Origin: Thalassobius vesicularis
Lineage (GTDB): Bacteria; Pseudomonadota; Alphaproteobacteria; Rhodobacterales; Rhodobacteraceae
NCBI RefSeq assembly: GCF_004799325.1
Contig: NZ_SSMD01000003.1
Location: forward strand, 62,001-126,000
DNA: 64,000 nt
Direction of reading: 5' to 3'
Shown here: one piece after another, positions 28,740 through 37,625 of the stretch
Layout: every line of letters starts with the position of its first letter
How positions within the stretch are numbered: the stretch's first letter is position 1
Notes under the pieces: model-generated
What the model saw: only the letters and a program-made list of their open reading frames with translations
What the model was told of the DNA's origin: nothing
Databases searched by the model: none
Made by a program: the position numbers and the translations under genes

Positions 28740-31025
28740 ATGGTGAATACCATTCAGAAACGCCTGCTTATGGCGACCACTGCGGTCGGCATGCTGGCAA
28801 CGGGGGCCTCTGCCGAGACGCTGGACCAAGTGATGGCCCGCCGCGGGCTGACCCAACAAGACTTGGTTTCCGCGGCAAAGACTTATACGCCGACCGGCGG
28901 CCGCGATGAATTCATTGTCTTCTCGTCCGGCGGTCAGTCGGGCCAGATCATGGTGTATGGCGTTCCGTCCATGCGCATTCTGAAATACGTTTCGGTGTTT
29001 ACGCCCGAACCCTGGCAAGGCTACGGGTTCGACGAAGAGTCGAAGGCCATCCTGGAACAGGGCAAGGTCGACGGCCGCGAAATCCACTGGGGCGACACCC
29101 ACCACCCGGCCATCACCGAGACCAACGGTGACGTGGACGGCGAATACCTGTTCATCAACGACAAATCCGCGCCCCGTGTGGGCGTTGTGTCGTTGCATGA
29201 CTTCGAGACCCAGCAGATCGTCGTGAACCCGATCCTGCAATCCGAACACGGCGGCACCTTCGTGACCCCGAACTCGGAATACGTGATCGAAGCCGCGCAA
29301 TATCCGGGTGTTCTGGGCCGTGGCTACGCGCCGCTGAGCCAGTTCAACGAGAAGTTCCGGGGCGCTGTCACCTATTGGAAGTTCAACCGCGAGAAGGGCC
29401 GCATCGAGCCGGAAAACTCGTTCTCGCTGGAACTGCCGCCGTATAGCCAGGACTTGTCGGACGCCGGTAAGCTGGTGTCGGATGGCTGGTCGTTCACCAA
29501 CTCGTTCTGCGCCGAGCGTTACGTCGGCGGGATCGAAAGCGGTCGCCCGCCGTTCGAGGCTGGCTGCTCGCAGAACGACACCGACTATCTGCACATCATC
29601 AACTGGAAGAAGGCCGAAGAGGTCTACAAGGCCGGCAAGGTCACCATGATCAATGACCACCCGGTCATCACCATGGAAACCGCGATCGCCGAAGGCCTGG
29701 TCTATCTGGTCGCCGAACCGAAATCGCCGCACGGCGTGGACGTGTCGCCGGATGGTAAATACATCATCGTCGGTGGCAAGCTGGACACGCAGGGCTCGGT
29801 CTACTCGTTCGAGAAGATCATGGCCGCTGTCGACGCCAAGAAGTTTGCGGGCACCGACCCCTATGGCATCCCCGTGATCGCCATGGAGGATGCGCTCCAC
29901 AAGCAGGTTCCGCTGGGTCTGGGTCCGCTTCATACCCAGTATGACAGCAAGGAATGCGTGGTCTACACCTCGCTGTACGTGGACAGCCAGGTTGCCAAGT
30001 GGGACTATTGCGAAGGCAAGGTTCTGGACAAGATCTCGATCCACTACAACATCGGCCACCTGGTGGCGATGGAAGGCGAGACCGTCAATCCGAAGGGCAA
30101 GTACCTGATCTCGCTCAACAAGCTGGCAATCGACCGGTTCAACCCGGTGGGTCCGCTGCACCCGCAAAACCACCAGCTGATCGACATCTCGGGCGACAAG
30201 ATGGAGCTGCTCTATGACATGCCCGTCCCGCTGGGCGAGCCGCACTACGCCACCGCGATCTCGGCTGAAAAGCTGAAGCCGCTGGTGCGCTACAAGTACG
30301 GCACCAACAGCCGGACCGGCGAACGCCACGAGGGCGCAGTGCGTCCGGGCCAAGAGCGCATCGAGCGTGACGGCACCAACGTCAAGGTCTACATGACCGC
30401 GATCCGGTCGCACTTCACCCCCGAGATCATCGAGGTCAACGAAGGCGACACCGTCGAGTTCATCATCACCAACTCGGAACGGGCCGAGGACGAAACCCAC
30501 GGTTTCGCCGTCTCGACCTATGACGTGAACCTGTCGCTGGAACCGGGCAAGACCGCAACCGCGAAGATCGTCGCCGACAAACCCGGTGCGTTCTCGTTCT
30601 ACTGCACCGAGTTCTGCTCGGCGCTGCACCTGGAGATGACCGGCTTCCTGATGGTCAAACCCAAGGGCTACGTCGATGCTGACGCGGGTGCCGTGACCGA
30701 GGGTCAGGCCTACACCAAGGCCGATTACGACAAGCAGGTCGCCAACAACGTGGCCACGCAGGAAGTGATCGACTCGGTGGTCGTCTACATCACCCAGCGC
30801 AACTATGACGCCTTCCCCGAAGTCGTCAGCCTGGTGGAAGACGCGACCGACCAGCTGAACTTTGCCGCTGAAGCCAAGGCCAAGTCCGAGGAAGCAGCCG
30901 CCAAGGAAGACTGGCAGAACGCGACCCTGTGGGCCGGCCAGTGGTGGCAGTACCAGGTGAAGGCCGCGGATATCGGTCTGCGCGCCAAGACCTTCCTGGA
31001 CGAGCACGGCGCCGTCAAGAAGTAA
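28740..31025 (+). CDS. nosZ: Nitrous oxide reductase, Sec-dependent (clade II) type
   Basis: NosZ reduces N2O to N2 in the periplasm. The 761-residue precursor has a plain Sec signal peptide (residues 1-25, cut after 'TGASA') with no twin-Arg motif, unlike clade I NosZ. The seven-blade propeller carries CuZ ligands, for example 'WGDTHHP' (His121/122). The CuA domain has C-x3-C-x3-H-x2-M as 'CTEFCSALHLEM' (Cys622, Cys626, His630, Met633). A helical extension of about 120 residues rich in Ala, Glu and Lys follows CuA, without haem motifs. AGAGGG precedes the ATG at 28740. Downstream genes complete a clade II-type cluster. Confidence 0.96.
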   Translation: MVNTIQKRLLMATTAVGMLATGASAETLDQVMARRGLTQQDLVSAAKTYTPTGGRDEFIVFSSGGQSGQIMVYGVPSMRILKYVSVFTPEPWQGYGFDEESKAILEQGKVDGREIHWGDTHHPAITETNGDVDGEYLFINDKSAPRVGVVSLHDFETQQIVVNPILQSEHGGTFVTPNSEYVIEAAQYPGVLGRGYAPLSQFNEKFRGAVTYWKFNREKGRIEPENSFSLELPPYSQDLSDAGKLVSDGWSFTNSFCAERYVGGIESGRPPFEAGCSQNDTDYLHIINWKKAEEVYKAGKVTMINDHPVITMETAIAEGLVYLVAEPKSPHGVDVSPDGKYIIVGGKLDTQGSVYSFEKIMAAVDAKKFAGTDPYGIPVIAMEDALHKQVPLGLGPLHTQYDSKECVVYTSLYVDSQVAKWDYCEGKVLDKISIHYNIGHLVAMEGETVNPKGKYLISLNKLAIDRFNPVGPLHPQNHQLIDISGDKMELLYDMPVPLGEPHYATAISAEKLKPLVRYKYGTNSRTGERHEGAVRPGQERIERDGTNVKVYMTAIRSHFTPEIIEVNEGDTVEFIITNSERAEDETHGFAVSTYDVNLSLEPGKTATAKIVADKPGAFSFYCTEFCSALHLEMTGFLMVKPKGYVDADAGAVTEGQAYTKADYDKQVANNVATQEVIDSVVVYITQRNYDAFPEVVSLVEDATDQLNFAAEAKAKSEEAAAKEDWQNATLWAGQWWQYQVKAADIGLRAKTFLDEHGAVKK

Positions 31026-31033
31026 GCAATGTT

Positions 31034-31057
31034 GGGCGGCAGCATCAGCTGCCGCCC
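31034..31057 (+). promoter_or_regulatory. Intercistronic hairpin after nosZ
   Basis: A perfect 10-bp stem GGGCGGCAGC-ATCA-GCTGCCGCCC lies 9 bases after the nosZ stop. No T-run follows, so it may protect the nosZ mRNA 3' end or attenuate transcription rather than end the operon. Confidence 0.55.
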
Positions 31058-31099
31058 GCATCCCCCTGCAAACATTCACTTATTCGCAAGGAAATCGCC

Positions 31100-31750
31100 A
31101 TGCGACCGACCACCAAACTCCTTCTGGCTGCCGTGATGGCGCTGGCCGCGCTGCCGGCTGCGGCTGATCCGGTGAAGGACGGCAAGAAGGTGTACATGAC
31201 CAAGACCTGTATGGCCTGTCACGGTAAGGGCGGCGGAAAGCCGGTCATGACTTACCCCGCGCTGGCCGGACAGAACGAGAAATACCTGCAGCAGCAGTTG
31301 CAGGACATCAAGGCAGGCAAGCGCGTCGGCTCGGTCGATCCGGCAACGGGGCACCCGTTCGTCCAGGGCATGACCGATATCATGCACCTTGTGGATGAGA
31401 CCGACATCAAGAACGTCGCCAAGTACCTGTCCGCGCAAGACCCCGCCGCCCCCAAACCGCTGGACCCCGCGCCCTCGGCCGAGGAGCTGGCTGCCGGTGA
31501 GGCCGCGTACAAGGGGCTGGGCTGCAAGGCCTGCCACGGCAATGACGGGCTGAAGCCCTCGAACAAGGCGTATCCGTTCCTGGCCGGTCTGAACCGCGAT
31601 TACCTGATCCGCGCCATGACCGAGATGCGCGAAGGCGAGCGCACCAACGGCAAGTCCAAGATGATGTTCGGAACGATCAAGAAAGCAAGCGACGAAGATA
31701 TCGCCGCGATGGCCACTTGGCTGTCGCAGGTGGATCGCTCGGCCAAGTGA
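31100..31750 (+). CDS. Dihaem cytochrome c (NosC1-like)
   Basis: A 216-residue exported cytochrome with a Sec signal peptide (residues 1-22, 'ALPAAA'). Two haem motifs, CMACH (Cys37-His41) and CKACH (Cys142-His146), lie in two similar halves of about 100 residues, each with a downstream Met that could be the sixth ligand. It resembles cytochrome c553-type pairs found after clade II nosZ. It would pass electrons from the quinol side to NosZ. The ATG at 31100 has AAGGA upstream. Confidence 0.92.
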   Translation: MRPTTKLLLAAVMALAALPAAADPVKDGKKVYMTKTCMACHGKGGGKPVMTYPALAGQNEKYLQQQLQDIKAGKRVGSVDPATGHPFVQGMTDIMHLVDETDIKNVAKYLSAQDPAAPKPLDPAPSAEELAAGEAAYKGLGCKACHGNDGLKPSNKAYPFLAGLNRDYLIRAMTEMREGERTNGKSKMMFGTIKKASDEDIAAMATWLSQVDRSAK

Positions 31751-31766
31751 GATGAAAGGAATAACC

Positions 31767-32477
31767 ATGAAAAAGGCACTTCTCTCTACCGTGTTCCTGG
31801 CGCTGGCGATGCCGGTGATGGCCGGTGAAAAAGTCGACACCAGTTCCTGGAACCAGGGTGGCGGCGAGCAGGACGAGGCCCTGCACCTGACCCCGGATCA
31901 CCAGAACGGGATCGACACCTACGAGGTGTGCTCGGCCTGTCACCAGCTGAACGGCTGGGGTCTGACAGACGGTACCTTCCCGCAGATCGCGGGGCAGCAC
32001 TTCAACGTCACCATCAAGCAGTTGGCCGACATCCGCGCGCTGAACCGCGACAACCCGACCATGTACCCGTTCGCACTGCCGTCGGAAATCGGCGGGGCGC
32101 AGTCCATCGCGGACGTGGCGGCCTATATCGAAAAACTGCCGATGAACCCGGAAAACGGCGTTGGTGCCGGGGATGATCTGGAGCTGGGCGAAAAGCTGTA
32201 CAAGGACAACTGCGTGCGCTGCCACGGCGAGACCGGCGAGGGCAACAACGAGAAGTTCTATCCGCGTATCCACGGCCAGCACTACAACTACCTGGTCCGC
32301 CAGTACCAGTGGATCAAGGAAGGCAAGCGCCGCAACGCCAACCCGGACATGGTGCAGCAGATCCAGACCTTTACCGACCGCGATACCAAGGCTGTGCTGG
32401 ACTATGTCTCGCGTCTGCGTCCGCCGGCCGAGATGGTGGCAGAACCCGGTTGGGTGAACCCCGATTTCGACTGGTAA
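31767..32477 (+). CDS. Second dihaem cytochrome c (NosC2-like)
   Basis: A 236-residue exported cytochrome with a signal peptide ('LALAMPVMA' then 'GEK'). Haem motifs are CSACH (Cys55-His59) and CVRCH (Cys149-His153). The halves are related to those of the preceding cytochrome, so the two genes may come from duplication. The ATG at 31767 has AAAGGA at good spacing; an ATG at 31752 is less likely. Role inferred: electron transfer to NosZ. Confidence 0.92.
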   Translation: MKKALLSTVFLALAMPVMAGEKVDTSSWNQGGGEQDEALHLTPDHQNGIDTYEVCSACHQLNGWGLTDGTFPQIAGQHFNVTIKQLADIRALNRDNPTMYPFALPSEIGGAQSIADVAAYIEKLPMNPENGVGAGDDLELGEKLYKDNCVRCHGETGEGNNEKFYPRIHGQHYNYLVRQYQWIKEGKRRNANPDMVQQIQTFTDRDTKAVLDYVSRLRPPAEMVAEPGWVNPDFDW

Positions 32478-32485
32478 ACCCGGTT

Positions 32486-32512
32486 GCGCGGGCGGCGGTT
32501 TCCCGCCCGCGC
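32486..32512 (+). promoter_or_regulatory. Intercistronic hairpin after the cytochrome genes
   Basis: GCGCGGGCGG and CCGCCCGCGC form a perfect 10-bp stem with a 7-base loop, 8 bases after the cytochrome stop. As after nosZ, there is no T-run. Confidence 0.5.
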
Positions 32513-32542
32513 CAAACTTCTAAACAATAAGGATTTGTTCCC

Positions 32543-33724
32543 ATGAACAAGGCCTCGCCCGACCGCCGCGGTATCACGTACCGCGTACTGACCCTTGTTG
32601 CCGTTTTCCTGATCGGCTTTGCCTTTGTCTCGCCGGGCTGGTGGGTGTCGCTGACCGCCCCCAACTATCCCGAGGCGACCTTCCCGCAGGGGATCCGCAT
32701 CCTGTTCCACATGGACTCGGTCCGTAACGGCTGTGACATCCGCGCCAGCCAGGAAGTCGAAGAGACCGAGGCGCTGGATTGCGTCCACGAGATGGACACG
32801 ATCAACCACTATGTCGGCATGTACCCGATTGCCTCGGGCGGGCCGGTGGAAAAGGCGTTCTCGCCCTTCCTGTTCGCGATGATCGTGGTGATGGCGCTGG
32901 CCTTTGCCGCCCCCGGACGCACCGCGCGGGTCGTGGTGTCGGTCGCCGGGTATGGTGCGATCGGGGCCTGGATGTGGCTGGCTGTTTATGGCGAAAATGG
33001 CGTGTCATTGCACACGACGGGCTATCTGAAGGGTCTGGTCGTGTCGCTGGGGCAGGACGGATCCGAAAAGGTGGATGACAGCAACCTGTCGCCCATCGTG
33101 AAGATGCTGCGCGAGTCGCTGGCCGAAAGCGAGGCCAAGGAGCAGGCAGAGGTCGCCGAGACCGACGACCGCCAGGCGCTGTTGGACAACCTGCGGGCCA
33201 ACTACAACATCGACAACAACAAGCTGCCGGCCGCCCAGCAAGAGGCGTGGAACGGCTCGATCATGCAGGTGTTCAAGTGGCACTACTCGAAGTCGCTGGC
33301 GCGCTGGTTCAACGAGCCCGAGCGCAACGAGCCGCTGGTCGCCACGATGACGACGGTTGCGAATATCCTGTTCGTCGCGGTGCTGGGCTTCATGGCGCTG
33401 ATGGTTGCCGCCGCGCTGCGCGCCGACAAGATCTGGTACTGGCTGCTGGTGCTGGCGCCGCTGGCGCTGCCGGTGGGCTTTCTGGCGGAATATGCCGGCT
33501 GGCTGTGGTGGTACGGCCATAGCCTGAACGAGATGGGCGCCTTCACGCTGAAACCGTTCATGCCGACCGTGCTGGGCGACGGCAAGGTGGCGCAGTTCAC
33601 CACCCACTCTTACCCGGCGCAGGGGTTCTACCTGATGCTGGCCTCTTCGGCGCTGCTGGCGCTGGCCGCGCTGATCCGCGCCAAGCAGCTGCGCCTGTCC
33701 GGTGATCAAGCAAAACGGATGTAA
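32543..33724 (+). CDS. Polytopic membrane protein of the nos cluster (NosB-like position)
   Basis: A 393-residue membrane protein with about six helices (near 14-33, 108-127, 130-150, 267-293, 298-321, 362-380). The first external loop has two Cys (64 and 80) and 'NHYVGMYPIASGG'; a large polar region (about 155-260) rich in Glu, Gln and Asp lies between helices 3 and 4. It has no haem, Fe-S or ATP motif. Its place between the cytochromes and nosD matches the membrane protein often seen in clade II clusters and called NosB in some species. That link rests on position, not on a motif. Confidence 0.75.
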   Translation: MNKASPDRRGITYRVLTLVAVFLIGFAFVSPGWWVSLTAPNYPEATFPQGIRILFHMDSVRNGCDIRASQEVEETEALDCVHEMDTINHYVGMYPIASGGPVEKAFSPFLFAMIVVMALAFAAPGRTARVVVSVAGYGAIGAWMWLAVYGENGVSLHTTGYLKGLVVSLGQDGSEKVDDSNLSPIVKMLRESLAESEAKEQAEVAETDDRQALLDNLRANYNIDNNKLPAAQQEAWNGSIMQVFKWHYSKSLARWFNEPERNEPLVATMTTVANILFVAVLGFMALMVAAALRADKIWYWLLVLAPLALPVGFLAEYAGWLWWYGHSLNEMGAFTLKPFMPTVLGDGKVAQFTTHSYPAQGFYLMLASSALLALAALIRAKQLRLSGDQAKRM

Positions 33725-33727
33725 GCC

Positions 33728-35011
33728 ATGCGTCTGATCGCGCTGATCCTGATCCTGTGCGGTTCCTGGGGGGTGGCCTTGGCCGAAACCCTGCAGGAAC
33801 GGCTGGACGCCGCCCCCGAAGGCGCCGAGATCGTGCTGGAGCCGGGTGTGCATATGGGCCCGCTGGTCATCACCAAGTCGGTGGTGCTGGACGGGCAGGG
33901 CGTGGCCGTCATCGACGGCGGTGGGCAGGGCACGGTCGTGACCCTGGCCGCCAGCGGGGCCACGCTGAAGAACCTGACCATCCGCAACTCGGGCCGGCTG
34001 CACAACAAGGTCGATGCCGGGCTGCGGATCAAGGGCAACTTCAACGTGATCCGCGACGTGCGGATCGAAAACAGTCTGTTCGGCCTGGACCTGTCGCAGG
34101 CCAGCAATAACGTGATCCGGCGCAACTACATCAGCTCGAAGGACATGCCGCTGGAGATGCGCGGGGATTCCGTGCGGATCTGGTACTCGGACGACAACGT
34201 GTTCGAGCATAACCACATCGAGCACAGCCGCGACATCGTGATCTGGTACAGCGAAGGCAACAAGCTGCAGGACAACCGCATCCAGCACGGCCGCTATGGC
34301 ATCCACTTCATGTACGCCCACAAGAATTTCGTCGAACGGAACGAGATTTCGGACTGCGTGGTGGGCGTATTCATGATGTACGCCAACGACATCACCGTGC
34401 GCGGCAACCAGATCCTGCGGGCCTGGGGCGCGTCGGGGATGGGCGTGGGGTTCAAGGAGACCTCGGGCGCGATCGTCGAGGACAACCTGATCCTGGGCAA
34501 CGCGGTGGGCATCTACCTGGACCCGTCGCCGTGGGACCCGGACCGCACCAACGAGTTCCGCCGCAACCAAATCGCCTATAACGGCGTCGGGGTGGAGTTT
34601 CACACCGATTGGGTGGGCAACAACTTCGCCGAGAACAACTTCCTGTCGAACTTCACGCAAGTGTCGGTGCGCGGGCGCGGGACGGCGCTGCGCGAGGGCT
34701 GGAACGGCAATCACTGGGACGATTACGCCGGGCTGGACCGTGATGGCGACGGCGTGGGCGACACCCCGCACGAGATTTTCATGTATGCCGACCGGCTGTG
34801 GATGGACCTGCCTCCGGCGGCGTTCTTCCGGGGCGGGCTGGCCCTGTCGGCGCTGGATTTCGTCGAGCGTCTGGCCCCCTTCACCGAACCGCGCCTGCTG
34901 GTGCGCGAAGAGCGCCCGCTGGTCGACATGGTGGACCACGCCGCCGCGCGCACGGAAACCGCGCCCCAGGCAGGCAAACCGAAATCCGCATTGGAGCTGC
35001 TGACACAATGA
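33728..35011 (+). CDS. nosD: NosD periplasmic copper-assembly protein
   Basis: A 427-residue exported protein with a signal peptide ('ILCGSWGVALA'). The body is a right-handed parallel beta-helix of CASH/NosD repeats with recurring 'N-x-(I/V)' turns ('NVIRRNYIS', 'NKLQDNRIQ', 'NFVERNEIS'). 'HFMYAHKN', 'GNHWDDYAGLDRDGDGVGD' and 'DRLWMDLPP' are NosD marks. NosD works with NosF and NosY in building the CuZ cluster. The stop overlaps the nosG start (ATGA). Confidence 0.95.
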   Translation: MRLIALILILCGSWGVALAETLQERLDAAPEGAEIVLEPGVHMGPLVITKSVVLDGQGVAVIDGGGQGTVVTLAASGATLKNLTIRNSGRLHNKVDAGLRIKGNFNVIRDVRIENSLFGLDLSQASNNVIRRNYISSKDMPLEMRGDSVRIWYSDDNVFEHNHIEHSRDIVIWYSEGNKLQDNRIQHGRYGIHFMYAHKNFVERNEISDCVVGVFMMYANDITVRGNQILRAWGASGMGVGFKETSGAIVEDNLILGNAVGIYLDPSPWDPDRTNEFRRNQIAYNGVGVEFHTDWVGNNFAENNFLSNFTQVSVRGRGTALREGWNGNHWDDYAGLDRDGDGVGDTPHEIFMYADRLWMDLPPAAFFRGGLALSALDFVERLAPFTEPRLLVREERPLVDMVDHAAARTETAPQAGKPKSALELLTQ

Positions 35012-35775
35012 GCAAGACCGCAGACACTCCGAAGAAACCGCGGCTGACCCGGCGCGAGCTGGAACGCCGCCGGATGCTGATCCGCACGATGGCATTGGGC
35101 GTGGCCGCGGTCTCGGCCGGGCTGATCGGCTGGTATCCGGTTTATAAGAAGGTGTTCGACCGGCTGCGCCCGCCCGGTGCGCTGGACGAGGACGAATTCC
35201 TGGCCGCCTGCATCAAATGCGGCCAATGCGTGCAGGTCTGCCCGGTCGAGGCGATCAAGCTGGCCGATGGCGACGAAGGTTACGGGCTGGGCGTGCCCTA
35301 TATCGACGCGCGGGCGCAGGCCTGTGACTTTTCTTGCGACGCCGTGCAATGCGTGCTGGCCTGCCCGACGGGCGCGCTGAGCCACCTGATCGCCAAGAAG
35401 GAAGAGGTCACGATGGGGTTCGCCCGTCTGGCCCGCCCCGAGGCGTGCCTGGCGATGAAGGGGCTGGGCTTCACCGGTCTGGCGCGCGGCGACGATTTCC
35501 CCGGCCTGCTGCGCTATGAGGAAATCGACCGCTGGGAGCCGCAACCCGTGGCCAGCCACCCCTACGAGCTGGAGATCTGCGATCTGTGCGTGCGCGAATG
35601 CCCGATCGAGGGGGCGATCACGCTGGAACCCTTGTCCATTGATTATCAGGACAAACGCCGCGTGCCGACGATCCACAAATCCTGCGTCGGCTGCGGCACC
35701 TGCGAGATGATCTGCCCGGCCGAACCGGCAGCCATCGTCATCGACACCGAACTGGCATTGGAGGCATCGGCATGA
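35008..35775 (+). CDS. nosG: NosG, exported-type 4Fe-4S ferredoxin (NapG-like)
   Basis: A 255-residue polyferredoxin with an N-terminal hydrophobic segment (about 25-43) after an Arg-rich stretch ('RRELERRRM'), possibly a Tat-type anchor. Four Cys clusters are seen: 'CIKCGQCVQVCP' near 68, 'CDFSCDAVQCVLACP' near 110, 'CDLCVRECP' near 195 and 'CVGCGTCEMICP' near 230. It resembles NapG. With NosH it would form a quinol dehydrogenase feeding periplasmic cytochromes, replacing NosR, which is absent. Confidence 0.92.
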   Translation: MSKTADTPKKPRLTRRELERRRMLIRTMALGVAAVSAGLIGWYPVYKKVFDRLRPPGALDEDEFLAACIKCGQCVQVCPVEAIKLADGDEGYGLGVPYIDARAQACDFSCDAVQCVLACPTGALSHLIAKKEEVTMGFARLARPEACLAMKGLGFTGLARGDDFPGLLRYEEIDRWEPQPVASHPYELEICDLCVRECPIEGAITLEPLSIDYQDKRRVPTIHKSCVGCGTCEMICPAEPAAIVIDTELALEASA

Positions 35776-36749
35776 AGTGGTTCCTGCACAAACTGGCGAT
35801 GATGTTCGGCGCCGATCCGCGCCGCCCAAGCGCGGACGAGGAAACCGACGCCGCCCGCGCCATGAAGGCGCTGAAGAAAACCCCCGATGAGGTCGCCAAG
35901 CGCAAGGCCCTGATCGCGGACGAGCATGAGAACCCGCAGTTCAGCCATAAATGGCGGAACTTGCGCTGGGTCTCGATCATCGTGATCAACGCGCTGTTCG
36001 TGATCTCGTTCGCGTGGGACGTGCAGCTGGTCGAAGGCTCGATGAGTGCGTCGCGGTTCCTGGGCTTCCACATGGCCGACCCGAACGCGGCGCTGCAGGT
36101 GATGCTGGCCTTCAAAGAGGTGATGCTGAACCTGGTCATCGGCACCGTCACCGTGATCGCGCTGTGGTGGATCGTGGGTGGGCGGGCGTTCTGCGCCTGG
36201 GCCTGCCCCTATCACCTGCTGGCCGAATGGGCCGAGGCGATTCACCTGTTCCTGGCCCGTCGCGGCTGGGTCAAGGACCACCCGTTCCACCGCGGCCTGC
36301 GCCTGGTGCTGTGGGTGATCTTCATGATCCTGGCCTTTGCGACCGGCTATACCGTGTTCGAATACATCAACCCGGTGGGCATCGTCAGCCGCGCGCTGAT
36401 CTACGGGCCGACCGTGGCGATCATCTGGGTGATTTTCCTGCTGGGGGTCGAGATTTTCTTCTCGCGCCGGTTCTGGTGCCGCTACGTCTGCCCGATTGGC
36501 CTGACTTATGGCATCACCGGGGCGGTCGCACCGATCCAGATCAAATACGATTTGGAAAAATGCCTGCATGAAGGGGAATGCCGGGCCGTGTGTCTGGTGC
36601 CCCATGTGCTGGAGATCACCAAGATGGGCTATGCGCAGGACGAGGTGGAATTCATCGGGCCAGACTGCACGCGGTGCGGGCTGTGCGTGGATGTCTGCCC
36701 GCAGAACGCGCTGAGCTTTGCCGTGCGTGGGCTGGACAAGATTATCTGA
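35772..36749 (+). CDS. nosH: NosH, membrane 4Fe-4S quinol dehydrogenase (NapH-like)
   Basis: A 325-residue membrane protein with about four helices (near 64-84, 115-135, 175-195, 212-230). Cytoplasmic Cys motifs of the NapH/NosR type follow helices: 'FCAWACPYHL' near 138 and 'WCRYVCPIGL' near 236. C-terminal ferredoxin clusters are 'CLHEGECRAVC' and 'CTRCGLCVDVCP'. It overlaps nosG by four bases, and the pair is the expected quinol-oxidising module. In Wolinella the equivalent module is thought to use menaquinol. Confidence 0.92.
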   Translation: MKWFLHKLAMMFGADPRRPSADEETDAARAMKALKKTPDEVAKRKALIADEHENPQFSHKWRNLRWVSIIVINALFVISFAWDVQLVEGSMSASRFLGFHMADPNAALQVMLAFKEVMLNLVIGTVTVIALWWIVGGRAFCAWACPYHLLAEWAEAIHLFLARRGWVKDHPFHRGLRLVLWVIFMILAFATGYTVFEYINPVGIVSRALIYGPTVAIIWVIFLLGVEIFFSRRFWCRYVCPIGLTYGITGAVAPIQIKYDLEKCLHEGECRAVCLVPHVLEITKMGYAQDEVEFIGPDCTRCGLCVDVCPQNALSFAVRGLDKII

Positions 36750-36760
36750 GGAGACGCGTC

Positions 36761-37624
36761 ATGATCACCATCGACCGCCTGACCAAACGCTTTGACCGCC
36801 GCGCCGTGCTGGACGAGCTGACGCTGAGCATCGACGCGGGCGACCGGATCGCTCTGATCGGTTCGAACGGGGCGGGTAAGACCACGCTGTTCCGCTGCTT
36901 GCTGGGGCATTACGGGCACGGTGGCTCGGTCGGGTTCGAGGGCACGTCGGGCAAGCGCCGCGATGCGCGGGCGCTGGCGCGGATCGCCTTTGTGCCGCAG
37001 CTGCCGCCGCCCCTGCGGATGCCGGTGGGCGAGTTGCTGACCTTTGCCGAGAAGGGCGCAGGCGCCAGTCGCGCCCGTATGGACGAGATCGCGGGCAAGC
37101 TGGGCATTGATCTGGACGAGGTGCGCCGCCGCCCGTTCTATCGCCTGTCGGGCGGGCAGAAGCAGAAGATCCTGGTGACGGTCGCGCTGGGGCGCGATGC
37201 CGATCTGATGATCTTTGACGAACCGGCCGCCAACCTGGACCCGGCCGCACGGGCGGTGTTCATCGACCTGCTGGCGGAACGGCGCGATGCCTCGATGCTG
37301 ATCGCCAGCCACCGGCTGGAGGAGGTCGCCCCGCTGGTCAACCGCGTGATCGAGCTGGATCGCGGCCGCGTCGTGCTGGACGACAACCTGCGTGATCGTT
37401 TGCGCGCGGGCGACTTCCGTCAGGCGCTGATCGTGCTGAGCGCGCCGCACGCCCCGCTGACCCAGGCACTGGAGGGGTGGGGTTTTCGCTCTGACGCCAC
37501 GGGCACGCGGTTTTCCGGCCCGGTCCCCAGCGCCGAGACGTTTCGCTTCCTGGGCCTGCTGGCCCGCTATGGCAGCCTGATCGAGCAAATGACGCTGGAG
37601 CAGGTGCCGGAAAGGGTGTTCTGA
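36761..37624 (+). CDS. nosF: NosF, ABC transporter ATPase
   Basis: A 287-residue ATPase with Walker A 'GSNGAGKTT' (about 34-42), signature 'RLSGGQKQK' near 128, Walker B 'LMIFDEPAANLDP' near 150 and the switch His in 'ASHRLEE'. The C-terminal 80 residues are the NosF-type extension. It would drive the NosDFY complex with NosY in the membrane, supplying sulfur or assembly work for CuZ. GAGGAG precedes the ATG at 36761. Confidence 0.94.
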   Translation: MITIDRLTKRFDRRAVLDELTLSIDAGDRIALIGSNGAGKTTLFRCLLGHYGHGGSVGFEGTSGKRRDARALARIAFVPQLPPPLRMPVGELLTFAEKGAGASRARMDEIAGKLGIDLDEVRRRPFYRLSGGQKQKILVTVALGRDADLMIFDEPAANLDPAARAVFIDLLAERRDASMLIASHRLEEVAPLVNRVIELDRGRVVLDDNLRDRLRAGDFRQALIVLSAPHAPLTQALEGWGFRSDATGTRFSGPVPSAETFRFLGLLARYGSLIEQMTLEQVPERVF

Positions 37625-37625
37625 C

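Noticed and set aside
30929-31099. Longer upstream start for the first nos cytochrome
   Set aside because: The extension overlaps nosZ in another frame and would hide the signal peptide; the ATG at 31100 has a ribosome binding site.
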